DNA from: Maricaulis sp047308265
Lineage (GTDB): Bacteria > Pseudomonadota > Alphaproteobacteria > Caulobacterales > Maricaulaceae
Reading direction: 5' to 3'
Assembly (NCBI RefSeq): GCF_047308265.1
Contig: NZ_JBKQWY010000001.1
Coordinates: 620,001 to 684,000 of the forward strand
Length of the DNA: 64,000 nt
In this document: in pieces, positions 32,743 to 40,218 of the stretch
Layout of the letters: each line of letters starts with the position of its first letter
Position numbering within the stretch: position 1 is the stretch's first letter
Notes under the pieces: model-generated
Seen by the model: only the letters and a program-made list of their open reading frames with translations
Told to the model about the DNA's origin: nothing
Databases searched by the model: none
Position numbers and translations under genes: made by a program

Positions 32743-33633
32743 ATGGTTGACGCGATCAGCGCACCAGAATTCGTCGAACGCCGCTCAGGGGCCCGTCATG
32801 TGTGGTTCTTGAACTCGGCCTTTGACCGTATCGGATTGGATCAGGCCCGCGAACGAGTGGCTCGTCGTGACCCAAAATCGCCGTTCGCGTTTGTTGTGAC
32901 ACCGAATGTGGACCACCTGGTGAGGTTGGAGACGGATACTGTTCTCGCGACCCTCTATGCCCAAGCCTGGCTGACCGTCTGTGACAGCCGAATTCTCGAG
33001 CTGATCGGCAAGATCTCCGGAGAGCATATCCAGATCGCACCCGGTTCCGACCTGACAGAATCACTGTTCCGCGACGAGATCGATCCGCATGAGACAGTGA
33101 CAGTGATTGGAGGATCCAGATCCGTGATTGACGCTGTTCGCGCACGGTATGGTCTCAGCGATCTGCGCTGGCATGAGCCGCCCATGGGGCTGCGCCACAA
33201 GCCGGACGCCATCGCAGAGTGTGCTGAGTTCGTGGCCCGCAATCCTGCGCGGTTTGTATTTATCTGCGTGGGATCACCGCAGCAGGAGCTGATTGCCGAG
33301 GCCTGCCTGGATCGCGGGGATTGTACGGGTGTGGGCCTGTGTGTCGGCGCGTCTCTGGATTTCCTGGGCGGCAAGGCTGAACGGGCTCCACAATGGATGC
33401 AGGCCTCCCGGCTTGAATGGCTGCATCGCCTGGTGCAGGAGCCACAGCGCATGTGGAAGCGCTATCTGGTGGATGGCCCGAAAGTTGTGCTGTTGTGGTG
33501 GCGCTGGCGCCGGTCCCAGAGAGCGCTCAAACGCCTTGAGGCTCACCTCAATGACAAGACCCGCATGAAGGAACGCGCCCTGTATATGCGTATTCGCGCT
33601 CTGGAGGAGCGTTTGTCCAGCCTCACAGATTGA
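32743..33633 (+). CDS. WecG/TagA/CpsF family glycosyltransferase (GT26)
   Basis: A 296-residue glycosyltransferase that adds a sugar to a lipid-linked acceptor during polysaccharide synthesis at the inner membrane. The family pattern is complete: VVTPNVDHLVRL, VCDSRILELIGK, VGSPQQELIA, and the long C-terminal block GVGLCVGASLDFLGGKAERA then PQWMQASRLEWLHRLVQEP and RMWKRYL. The start at 32743 has a CAGG site; an upstream ATG/GTG version from 32689 would begin inside the sigma-54 promoter. No other polysaccharide gene is next to it. HfsJ of the Caulobacter holdfast pathway belongs, I believe, to this family, so a holdfast role is possible but unproven. Confidence 0.88.
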   Translation: MVDAISAPEFVERRSGARHVWFLNSAFDRIGLDQARERVARRDPKSPFAFVVTPNVDHLVRLETDTVLATLYAQAWLTVCDSRILELIGKISGEHIQIAPGSDLTESLFRDEIDPHETVTVIGGSRSVIDAVRARYGLSDLRWHEPPMGLRHKPDAIAECAEFVARNPARFVFICVGSPQQELIAEACLDRGDCTGVGLCVGASLDFLGGKAERAPQWMQASRLEWLHRLVQEPQRMWKRYLVDGPKVVLLWWRWRRSQRALKRLEAHLNDKTRMKERALYMRIRALEERLSSLTD

Positions 33634-33661
33634 CTTTGGGTCGAGAACTCATAGCTTGCGC

Positions 33662-33856
33662 GCTCGTGATGGTTCCCTCACGGGAGTAATCGGGAAGTCG
33701 GAACAATCGGATGTGTCTGCGGATATGTCCTGTTGAGGCCGACGCTGTCCCCGCAGCCGTAAGCGGTGAGTTCGGGCACATGGCCACTGGATCCCTGGAT
33801 CTGGGAAGGCGTGCCCAGGAATGTCGACCCGCCAGCCGGAAGACCGGCCATCACCG
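33662..33856 (+). promoter_or_regulatory. Cobalamin (AdoCbl-type) riboswitch
   Basis: The region carries the recognised conserved elements in order: GGTTCCC with GGGAA (P2/P3, from 33671), the core GCTGTCCCCGCAGCCGTAAG, GGCCACTGG, GGGAAGGC, and the B12 box AGCCGGAAGACCGGCC at 33834-33849. It precedes a TonB receptor and a full cobalamin ABC transporter. B12 binding should turn the operon down. Confidence 0.95.
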
Positions 33857-33867
33857 TCGTCTGTCCG

Positions 33868-33912
33868 TTCGAGCGGGAGTTCTCGAAACCGGCGCGGTGT
33901 CCACCGTTTTTT
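33868..33912 (+). terminator. Candidate riboswitch expression platform
   Basis: Two possible hairpins follow the aptamer: TTCGAG with CTCGAA (about 33868-33887), and a short CGGT/ACCG pairing (33895-33906) followed directly by TTTTTT at 33907-33912. This fits a conditional transcription terminator; pairings are weak by eye, so the mechanism is inferred. Confidence 0.5.
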
Positions 33913-33963
33913 GACGACTCCTTGCCACCGCCGTCCGCCCATCGGGTTGGCGGCCAAATCGCT

Positions 33964-35874
33964 ATGGAGACGCAGGTGCGTAACTCGATTTCCCATACCG
34001 CCCTCATTCTGGGTGGATGTTTTTGTCTGACCTCACAGAGCTTTGCCCAAGGGGCGAGCGAGGATGAGGTCATTCTGGTCACGGCCGCCCGGACGCCGCT
34101 CCCGGCCGATGACGCAACAGTTTCGGTCAGTGTTCTGGATGAAGCCGCGCTGGAAGACCGGAACCTGGTGTTCGCGGCGGATACCCTGCGTGCTGTACCC
34201 GGGCTTGCGGTGTCGCGCTCGGGTGGCCCGGGTGGGCTGACCCAGATTCGCGCCCGGGGCGCGGAAGCCAATCATGTCCTGGTGTTGATTGATGGCATCG
34301 AAGCGGCCAGCCCCTTCACCGGCGAGGCGGACTTCGCGCCGTTCGCCCTGGATGATCTGACCCGGATTGAGGTGGCCCGCGGTGAACAATCGGCCCTGTG
34401 GGGTGCAGATGCGATTGGCGGTGTGATCAGCTTGACCACTCGTCGGGCCGGTGAAGAGCCCGCATACGGGCTGCGGGTCGAAGGCGGATCGTATGACAGC
34501 CGGCGCCTGACGGGCTATGTGGCCAGCGGTGAAGGTCGCGTGTCCGGCTCTTTCTCGGCCGGATTCCTGGAGAGCGATGGTTTTGATGTCTCGGGCACAA
34601 CAGGTGAAGCCGATGGCTATCGCAATCAGACACTCGCCGGATCGGGACGGGTGGATGTAACCGAGGCGATCGGCCTGGAGACCGCAGTTCGGTGGATCAC
34701 CAGCGAGAACCAGTTTGATTCCGACACTGATTTCGACGGCCGTCTGGATGATGTCGACCGTGAGGGGGAGGCGGACAATCTGTTTGCGCGTGTCGCCGTA
34801 ATCGCAGAACAGTCATTGGGCCGTGTTTCTCTCAATCACGAATGGGCGGCCCAGCTGACCGATACGGATAGTGAAACGCGCGCGGATGGCGCATTCACCG
34901 GTCGCAATGACGGCCAGCGTGGCCAATTGCATTATCTGGTGACCGGGCAATGGGACCAGGGCGAAACCCGCCATAGATTGACCGGCCTCATCGAGACCGC
35001 GACCGATGAGACTGAAGCCTTTGCCGGTGAGGACGCGGGGCAGAACCAGTCCAATTCGGTCGACACCTGGGCTGTGGCACTGGATTACGGTATGGCACAC
35101 GGACCGTGGGATCTGACCCTGTCAGCGCGTCATGAGGACAATGAACTGTTCGAGGATGCCGTGACGTGGCGTGCCGGCGCCGCCCTGGCCGTTGATGCGG
35201 TCAACGGGCGTGTCCGGGTCAGCGCCGGTGAGGGTGTGAAAAACCCCGGCGTGTTCGAATTGTTCGGCTTTTTTCCGGACTTCTTTGTCGGCAATCCCGA
35301 TCTCAAGCCGGAAAGCTCGACCGGTTGGGAGATTGGTTGGGAACAAACCCTCCTGGACGGCGCGGCATCCTGGTCGGCTACCTGGTTCGAGTCTGAGCTG
35401 GAAGACGAGATCTTCACGGATTTTGGTGTGTTCCCGGCCACGGCGCGTAATGCTGACGGGACAAGCGAGCGTCAGGGGCTGGAGCTGGAAGGCGCCTATG
35501 CGATCAACACCCAGGTGTCGATCAGCGGTCAGCTGACCTGGCTCGACTCGGAAGAAAATGGAGTGGCCGAAATCCGTCGACCGGAGTTTCTGGGCAGCGC
35601 CACCCTGGCTTGGCGTCCCGATGATCTGCCGGTGCGCGCGGCCCTGACGATCGACCATACTGGCGATCAGATCGACACGGATTTTGGCACGTTCCAGCCC
35701 GTGACCCTGGACGCCTATACCCTTGTGGGCGGAACGCTGGCCTATGCCGTTCGGCCGGGTGCAGAGCTCTATGTTCGCGGTGAGAACCTGCTTGATGAGG
35801 ACTATCAGGATGTCTTTGGCTATGAGAGCGCAGGTCGCGGCCTTTATGTGGGCCTGCGTCTGCGTCGCTCCTGA
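33964..35874 (+). CDS. btuB: TonB-dependent cobalamin receptor (BtuB-like)
   Basis: An outer-membrane beta-barrel receptor of about 636 residues. A signal peptide (ending SQSFAQ) is followed by a TonB box-like EDEVILVTAAR and a plug domain (ADTLRAVPGLAVSRSGGPGG, IRARGAEANHVLVLIDGIE, RIEVARGEQSALWGADAIGG). The remainder is the barrel, ending in GRGLYVGLRLRRS, whose last strand finishes without the usual terminal aromatic residue. ATG at 33964 is used; a GTG at 33976 has a better ribosome site (GGAGA, five bases). It sits under a cobalamin riboswitch and its 3' end overlaps the next gene by 53 bases. The substrate assignment rests on the riboswitch and the neighbouring transporter. Confidence 0.9.
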   Translation: METQVRNSISHTALILGGCFCLTSQSFAQGASEDEVILVTAARTPLPADDATVSVSVLDEAALEDRNLVFAADTLRAVPGLAVSRSGGPGGLTQIRARGAEANHVLVLIDGIEAASPFTGEADFAPFALDDLTRIEVARGEQSALWGADAIGGVISLTTRRAGEEPAYGLRVEGGSYDSRRLTGYVASGEGRVSGSFSAGFLESDGFDVSGTTGEADGYRNQTLAGSGRVDVTEAIGLETAVRWITSENQFDSDTDFDGRLDDVDREGEADNLFARVAVIAEQSLGRVSLNHEWAAQLTDTDSETRADGAFTGRNDGQRGQLHYLVTGQWDQGETRHRLTGLIETATDETEAFAGEDAGQNQSNSVDTWAVALDYGMAHGPWDLTLSARHEDNELFEDAVTWRAGAALAVDAVNGRVRVSAGEGVKNPGVFELFGFFPDFFVGNPDLKPESSTGWEIGWEQTLLDGAASWSATWFESELEDEIFTDFGVFPATARNADGTSERQGLELEGAYAINTQVSISGQLTWLDSEENGVAEIRRPEFLGSATLAWRPDDLPVRAALTIDHTGDQIDTDFGTFQPVTLDAYTLVGGTLAYAVRPGAELYVRGENLLDEDYQDVFGYESAGRGLYVGLRLRRS

Positions 35875-36679
35875 TCACGCAGAGGCACAAGCCGGTGCGG
35901 CACCACAGCGCGTGGTGTCGGCCGGACTGTGTGCCGATGCCTATCTGGCGGCCTTTGGCGAAAGCGACACGGTGATTGCCGCGTCCTGGCAGGTGCACCA
36001 GCCGGTTTCGGCGGCACCTGACTGGATGCGCGAGCGCCCGCTTGCCTGGGTCGATGCGGAGCGGCTTTTGCGCCTGAATCCGGACCTTGTGGTATTTGCG
36101 GCGGGGGAGGGCGGTCGTACGGCCGATCTCCTCTCTCGACATGGCATCGGCGTGTTCGAGCTTGGGTGGGCCAGTGACTTTGTCGGGATCGAGGAGAATT
36201 TGCGTGAACTGGGCCAGGTTCTCGGGCGTGAGGCTGAGGCGAGCCGCGAGATAGCTGAGCTCTCTGCCCGACTGGATGATCTGGCTCGTCGTGCGGATGT
36301 CAGAGGGCGTCAACCAGAGATCCTCTATCTCAGCGCCTCGGGCGGATCGGCCGGTACCGGCACCTTTGTCGATGCGGCGCTGAGAGCGACTGGGGCGATC
36401 AATGCCGTCGATGCAACCGGCTGGACTCGGTCCGATCCGGAACACGCACTCGGCCTGTCAGCGGATATCGTGGTGACGAGTTTTTTCCGGGATGGTTTTG
36501 GCGGTCGCATGAACCGGGCGCGACATCATTCCGCCTATGCGCATTTGCTGGCGGCTGAGCCGCGGATTGATATCCCGAGTGGTGACTGGCCGTGTGCCAG
36601 CCCGAATCTGATACACGCGGCAGAACGCATAGCAGATGCCGCCGACCGATGGGCTCGTGACGCCCGGGAGGAGAATTGA
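35822..36679 (+). CDS. btuF: Periplasmic cobalamin-binding protein (BtuF-like)
   Basis: About 285 residues. A signal peptide (MRAQVAAFMWACVCVAPDHA, cleavage near EAQA) lies entirely within the overlap with btuB. The mature protein is a class III (helical-linker) binding protein: RVVSAGLCADAYLAAFG, the VASWQVHQP-like loop, LNPDLVVFAAGEGGRTADLL, and IEENLRELGQVLGREAEA on the linker helix. The helical C-lobe ends with the usual short helices. An ATG at 35849 is an alternative, but the longer start gives a better signal peptide. Stop overlaps btuC's start by one base. It delivers B12 to BtuCD. Confidence 0.85.
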   Translation: MRAQVAAFMWACVCVAPDHAEAQAGAAPQRVVSAGLCADAYLAAFGESDTVIAASWQVHQPVSAAPDWMRERPLAWVDAERLLRLNPDLVVFAAGEGGRTADLLSRHGIGVFELGWASDFVGIEENLRELGQVLGREAEASREIAELSARLDDLARRADVRGRQPEILYLSASGGSAGTGTFVDAALRATGAINAVDATGWTRSDPEHALGLSADIVVTSFFRDGFGGRMNRARHHSAYAHLLAAEPRIDIPSGDWPCASPNLIHAAERIADAADRWARDAREEN

Positions 36680-37668
36680 TGTCCAGACTCAAACTCTGGT
36701 CGTTACTTGCGGGCCTTTTCACAGTCAGTGCCCTGGTATCGCTTCTGGCCGGACCGCAGGGCGTTTCGATCTCAGGCCTGCTAGATGTTCTGGCCGGACG
36801 CGACAGCCTGGACGCTGACATTCTTGTCCAGCTTCGGCTGCCACGCCTGATGCTCGGGGCGCTGGTCGGCGCCGGGCTGGGGATGAGCGGTGCCATGTTG
36901 CAGGGGTATTTCCGCAACCCTCTGGCCGATCCGGGTGTGATTGGCGTGTCGGCGTGCGGCGGGCTGGGCGCGGTGCTGGCCCTCTATTTCGGTGTGTCGG
37001 GCGTTGTCGCCATGGCCCTGCCTGTCGCAGCGATCCTAGGTTCGGCCATCGGAGTGGCTCTGGTGCTCTTGCTGGCCGGTCGCTCGGCGCGCGCGACCAC
37101 CCTGGTTCTGGCCGGTGTGGCGGTGAGTGCCACGGCGTCCGCGCTCACAGCTCTTGTGATGAATCTGGCACCCAATCCCTGGGCTCTGGCGGAGATTGCC
37201 TACTGGTTGATGGGATCCCTGATCGATGCCAGCTGGCATGAGGTGTTGTTTGCCTCGCCCTTCATCCTGGCCGGACTCGTCCTGGCCGCTTCAACCGGGC
37301 GGACGCTGGATGCCCTTAGCCTAGGCGAAGAAGAGGCTCGTTCGCTGGGGCAGAATGGGGCCTACGCGCGATATGTAACTGTCGGCGCCACCGCCTTGAT
37401 GGTGGGGGCAGGCGTGGCGGTTGCGGGATCCATCGGATTTGTGGGGCTTGTAATCCCGCATGTCCTGCGCCCGCTGGTGGGGCATCAGCCCTCGCGCCTG
37501 CTCTGGCCCTGTGCGCTGGGAGGTGCGATTTTGGTGATGTCGGCAGATCTGGCCGTCCGTTTCCTGTCGGGGCCGGGCATGCCACTTTATCTGGGTGTGT
37601 TGACGGCCTTGCTGGGCGCGCCGTTTTTCCTCTGGCTTGTCCGCAAGACGCGGGAGGATTTGGCATGA
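36679..37668 (+). CDS. btuC: Cobalamin ABC transporter permease (BtuC-like, FecCD family)
   Basis: A 329-residue inner-membrane permease with about nine or ten helices. FecCD family marks include RLPRLMLGALVGAGLGMSGAMLQ, RNPLADPGVIGVSACGG, the coupling helix region LGEEEARSLGQN, and VAGSIGFVGLVIPHVLR. A perfect GGAGGAG ribosome site lies before the ATG. It overlaps btuF by one base and btuD by four, so the three are translationally coupled. Confidence 0.93.
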   Translation: MSRLKLWSLLAGLFTVSALVSLLAGPQGVSISGLLDVLAGRDSLDADILVQLRLPRLMLGALVGAGLGMSGAMLQGYFRNPLADPGVIGVSACGGLGAVLALYFGVSGVVAMALPVAAILGSAIGVALVLLLAGRSARATTLVLAGVAVSATASALTALVMNLAPNPWALAEIAYWLMGSLIDASWHEVLFASPFILAGLVLAASTGRTLDALSLGEEEARSLGQNGAYARYVTVGATALMVGAGVAVAGSIGFVGLVIPHVLRPLVGHQPSRLLWPCALGGAILVMSADLAVRFLSGPGMPLYLGVLTALLGAPFFLWLVRKTREDLA

Positions 37669-38426
37669 GTCGTCTGATCTTCGATCGCGTATCGGTGACC
37701 TCGCGGCGTGGGCCGCGCCTGGACGGTGTGTCGCTTGCCATGGGAGAGCCGGGTATCACCGCTCTTGCAGGCCCCAATGGTGCCGGGAAATCCACACTTC
37801 TGCGTGTCGCCGCTGGATTGCTGACACCGGGCGAGGGCCAGGTCTGGCTGGAGGATGAGGCCCTGTCCGCGGTGTCGGATGCGGATCGTGCCCGACGCAT
37901 CGCCTTTCTGCCGGCGGACGGACGAGCCGCCTGGCCGCTTTCAGCTTGGGCGATTGTCGAGCTCGGACGTTTGCCTCACCGGACCGCGCGCGCAACACGG
38001 GCCGAGGACGCGGCGATTGTGTCCAACGCGTTGCATCGCTGTGGTGTGGCCCATCTGGCCGACCGTCCGGTGACATCACTGTCGTCCGGAGAGCAGGCGC
38101 GGGTCTTTCTCGCCCGTACACTGGCCACTCAGGCGCCGCTTCTGATTCTGGATGAACCAACCGCGGCCCTCGATCCCCATCACCAGCTCGCCATCATGGA
38201 TGTGCTCGCTGAGGAGGCGGCGAACGGTGTGACAGTTGTGATGGCGGCTCATGCGCTGGACCTGGTGGCAGCACGGGCGGATCAGGTCGTGCTGATGAGT
38301 GAGGGGCAGGTTGTGGCTGCGGGCACACCGCAGCACTGTTTGACCGAAGATCGCATCCGACAGGTCTTTGGTGTGGTCGCGCCGGGCGGGATACAGCCCA
38401 CGCCCTGGTCGCTTCCGCCTGCTTGA
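37665..38426 (+). CDS. btuD: Cobalamin ABC transporter ATPase (BtuD-like)
   Basis: A 253-residue ATPase. Walker A is AGPNGAGKSTLL (about 36-47), Q-loop region FLPADGRAAWPLSAW (the usual glutamine is replaced by FLPAD), signature LSSGEQARVFLA, Walker B LLILDEPTAALDP, and H-loop MAAHALDL. Domain order and length match BtuD/FecE/HmuV. The ATGA overlap with btuC supports a single complex. The gene ends four bases before the convergent mrp gene, with no room for a separate terminator. Confidence 0.92.
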   Translation: MSRLIFDRVSVTSRRGPRLDGVSLAMGEPGITALAGPNGAGKSTLLRVAAGLLTPGEGQVWLEDEALSAVSDADRARRIAFLPADGRAAWPLSAWAIVELGRLPHRTARATRAEDAAIVSNALHRCGVAHLADRPVTSLSSGEQARVFLARTLATQAPLLILDEPTAALDPHHQLAIMDVLAEEAANGVTVVMAAHALDLVAARADQVVLMSEGQVVAAGTPQHCLTEDRIRQVFGVVAPGGIQPTPWSLPPA

Positions 38427-38430
38427 GGGT

Positions 38431-39516
38431 CTAGTCCTCGGAAAAGGCAATGATCGGCGCGGGCTTGCGGGCCTGTTCAGCCTCCGTCAGCGCCGCCCTT
38501 GCCGCCTCGGCAAAGGCACGCCCCACCGGATCATCCATCAGGGCTGCGGGCTCCCCCGCATCCGAGCGTTTGCGCAGATCGGGGTGAAGCGGGATTTCGC
38601 CCAGGAAGGGCAGTCCCAGGGCTTCGGCTTCCGCGCGGGTTCCCCCATGTCCGAAGATATAGGTGCCCTCGCCGCAATTGGGGCAGATGAACATCGCCAT
38701 ATTCTCCACCAGTCCCAGAATGGGCACATGGGTCTGGTTGAACAGCGCCATCGCCTTGCGGGCATCATCAAGGGCCAGGTCCTGGGGTGTTGAGACGATG
38801 ACGGCGCCATCCACAGGCAGGTCCTGGGCCAGTGCAAGCTGGGCATCACCCGTACCCGGTGGCATGTCGATGAGGATCACATCGGGCTGGCCCCAATCCG
38901 TATCCATCATGAACTGGCGAATGGCGCCTTGAACCATCGGACCGCGCCAAACGATCGGTGCGCCTGGTTTTACGACAAAGCCCATGGAGACCAGTTTCAC
39001 GCCATGCGCCGTCACGGGTTGAACACCGGCATCGGTCTTGCGCAGGCCTTCAACATCTGTTGCACCAAACAGGCGCGGGACCGAAGGGCCATAGACATCC
39101 GCATCCATCAGGCCGACTTTCAGGCCCTGACGGGCCAGGGCGACGGCGAGATTGGCGGTGACGGTGGATTTGCCCACGCCGCCCTTGCCCGACGCCACGG
39201 CGATGATCAGCCGCGCCGGTTTCGGAGCGGTGTCACGGGGCGTGGGGGCTGGTTTTTGACGGGCCTGTCCGCCGGAATCCTTGTGGGCCGTCATGATGAC
39301 ACGCACGCGTTCGATCCCGTCGATTGACCCCACTGCGGTTTCGATCTCAGGCTGGAGGCGATCAAGGTCCGGTTTGCCAGCGACTGGCGGTGTCAGAACG
39401 ATCGTCGCCGCATCTCCGGTGATCTGGGCACCATCCACGCGGCCTGCCGAGAGAATGTCACGTCCCGATTGTTGCTCCGTGACCTGGGTCAGGGCGGATT
39501 TCAGACGTTGATCCAT
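38431..39516 (-). CDS. mrp: Mrp/NBP35 family Fe-S carrier ATPase
   Basis: A 361-residue P-loop protein that carries and transfers Fe-S clusters to apoproteins. The N-terminal 90 residues are the MIP18/DUF59-like domain. The ATPase domain starts IIAVASGKGGVGKSTVTANLAVAL (deviant Walker A), followed by VGLMDADVYGPSVPRLFG, VWRGPMVQGAI, LIDMPPGTGDAQL, and GLVENMAMFICPNCGEGTYIFG with the CxxC cysteines for the cluster. Start at 39516 is preferred because GGAGG lies five bases upstream; the longer version from 39537 is less likely. Alone on its strand, convergent with btuD. Confidence 0.94.
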   Translation of the reverse strand: MDQRLKSALTQVTEQQSGRDILSAGRVDGAQITGDAATIVLTPPVAGKPDLDRLQPEIETAVGSIDGIERVRVIMTAHKDSGGQARQKPAPTPRDTAPKPARLIIAVASGKGGVGKSTVTANLAVALARQGLKVGLMDADVYGPSVPRLFGATDVEGLRKTDAGVQPVTAHGVKLVSMGFVVKPGAPIVWRGPMVQGAIRQFMMDTDWGQPDVILIDMPPGTGDAQLALAQDLPVDGAVIVSTPQDLALDDARKAMALFNQTHVPILGLVENMAMFICPNCGEGTYIFGHGGTRAEAEALGLPFLGEIPLHPDLRKRSDAGEPAALMDDPVGRAFAEAARAALTEAEQARKPAPIIAFSED

Positions 39517-39721
39517 GCGGGCCTCCATACGTGCCATTCCGTGCGGATCAAAGCGTGATCCAACGGTTTAAACCTTGTCTGACGACATAGTCTGGACGAG
39601 CGCGATGCGAAAGGGAGCGGCTGCATCGAGCTGTATGTTAAGGGCGTGGGGTTACAAGGTCCGGAACGAACAGGCGTGAGCGCCCTGGCGGCTGAGTGTA
39701 ACGCGGATCAAGAAAATTGGA

Positions 39722-39796
39722 TGGTGGGCGATACTGGGATTGAACCAGTGACCCCTTCGATGTCAACGAAGTGCTCTCCCGCTGAGCTAATCGCCC
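39722..39796 (-). tRNA. tRNA-Val (GAC anticodon), CCA encoded
   Basis: Read on the minus strand, the cloverleaf begins GGGCGATTAGCTCAGCGGGA and ends with acceptor strand ATCGCCC plus discriminator A and encoded CCA. The anticodon stem CTTCG/CGAAG encloses TTGACAT, giving anticodon GAC (Val, GUC codons). The T-arm GGTTCAATCC is canonical. Length 75 with CCA. Confidence 0.96.
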
Positions 39797-40218
39797 ATCC
39801 GTGCTGGGAGCGGGGTTCTTAGCCTCCCTTTTTTATCGAGGCAAGCACCCGCTGCGGCGATTTCATGTCGGATCGCAGTTTGTCGAGGTTTTGTGCAGTG
39901 CAAGATGGAGGGACTGTAATGTTGTGGTAAGTCGGCAAAATGGTTGCATATCGGGTCTGTGTGCGTTGCGCTAAATTCATATTAAATTACAAGGCATTGT
40001 AAGTGAGTTCATGAAACTTCTCGCGATTGCGATGTCACGCCATATGACTATTTTGCAACAGCAAGGTTCAAAAACCTGTTTTTAAGGTGGAGGACGCTTG
40101 TCGATACGGTAAGCCAATCTTCATAGTAGGCATGGCAGGGAGCATTCCTGCCTAGTGCACTTTCGTTCGGGGTCGGGATTCGGGCGTGAGTGCATACCAG
40201 ACAAAAACGGGGTACATC
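39797..40218 (+). promoter_or_regulatory. Long leader region of the giant TonB receptor gene
   Basis: About 420 bases without a convincing large gene. It contains an AT-rich stretch (about 39965-40010) likely to hold the promoter, and a 24-codon open frame (40011-40085). There is also a hairpin AGGTT-CAAA-AACCT (40064-40077) followed by GTTTTT, and a second hairpin GGCAGG/CCTGCC (40134-40152). The upstream part also serves the tRNA-Val promoter on the minus strand. The layout suggests a structured, possibly attenuated leader. Confidence 0.45.
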
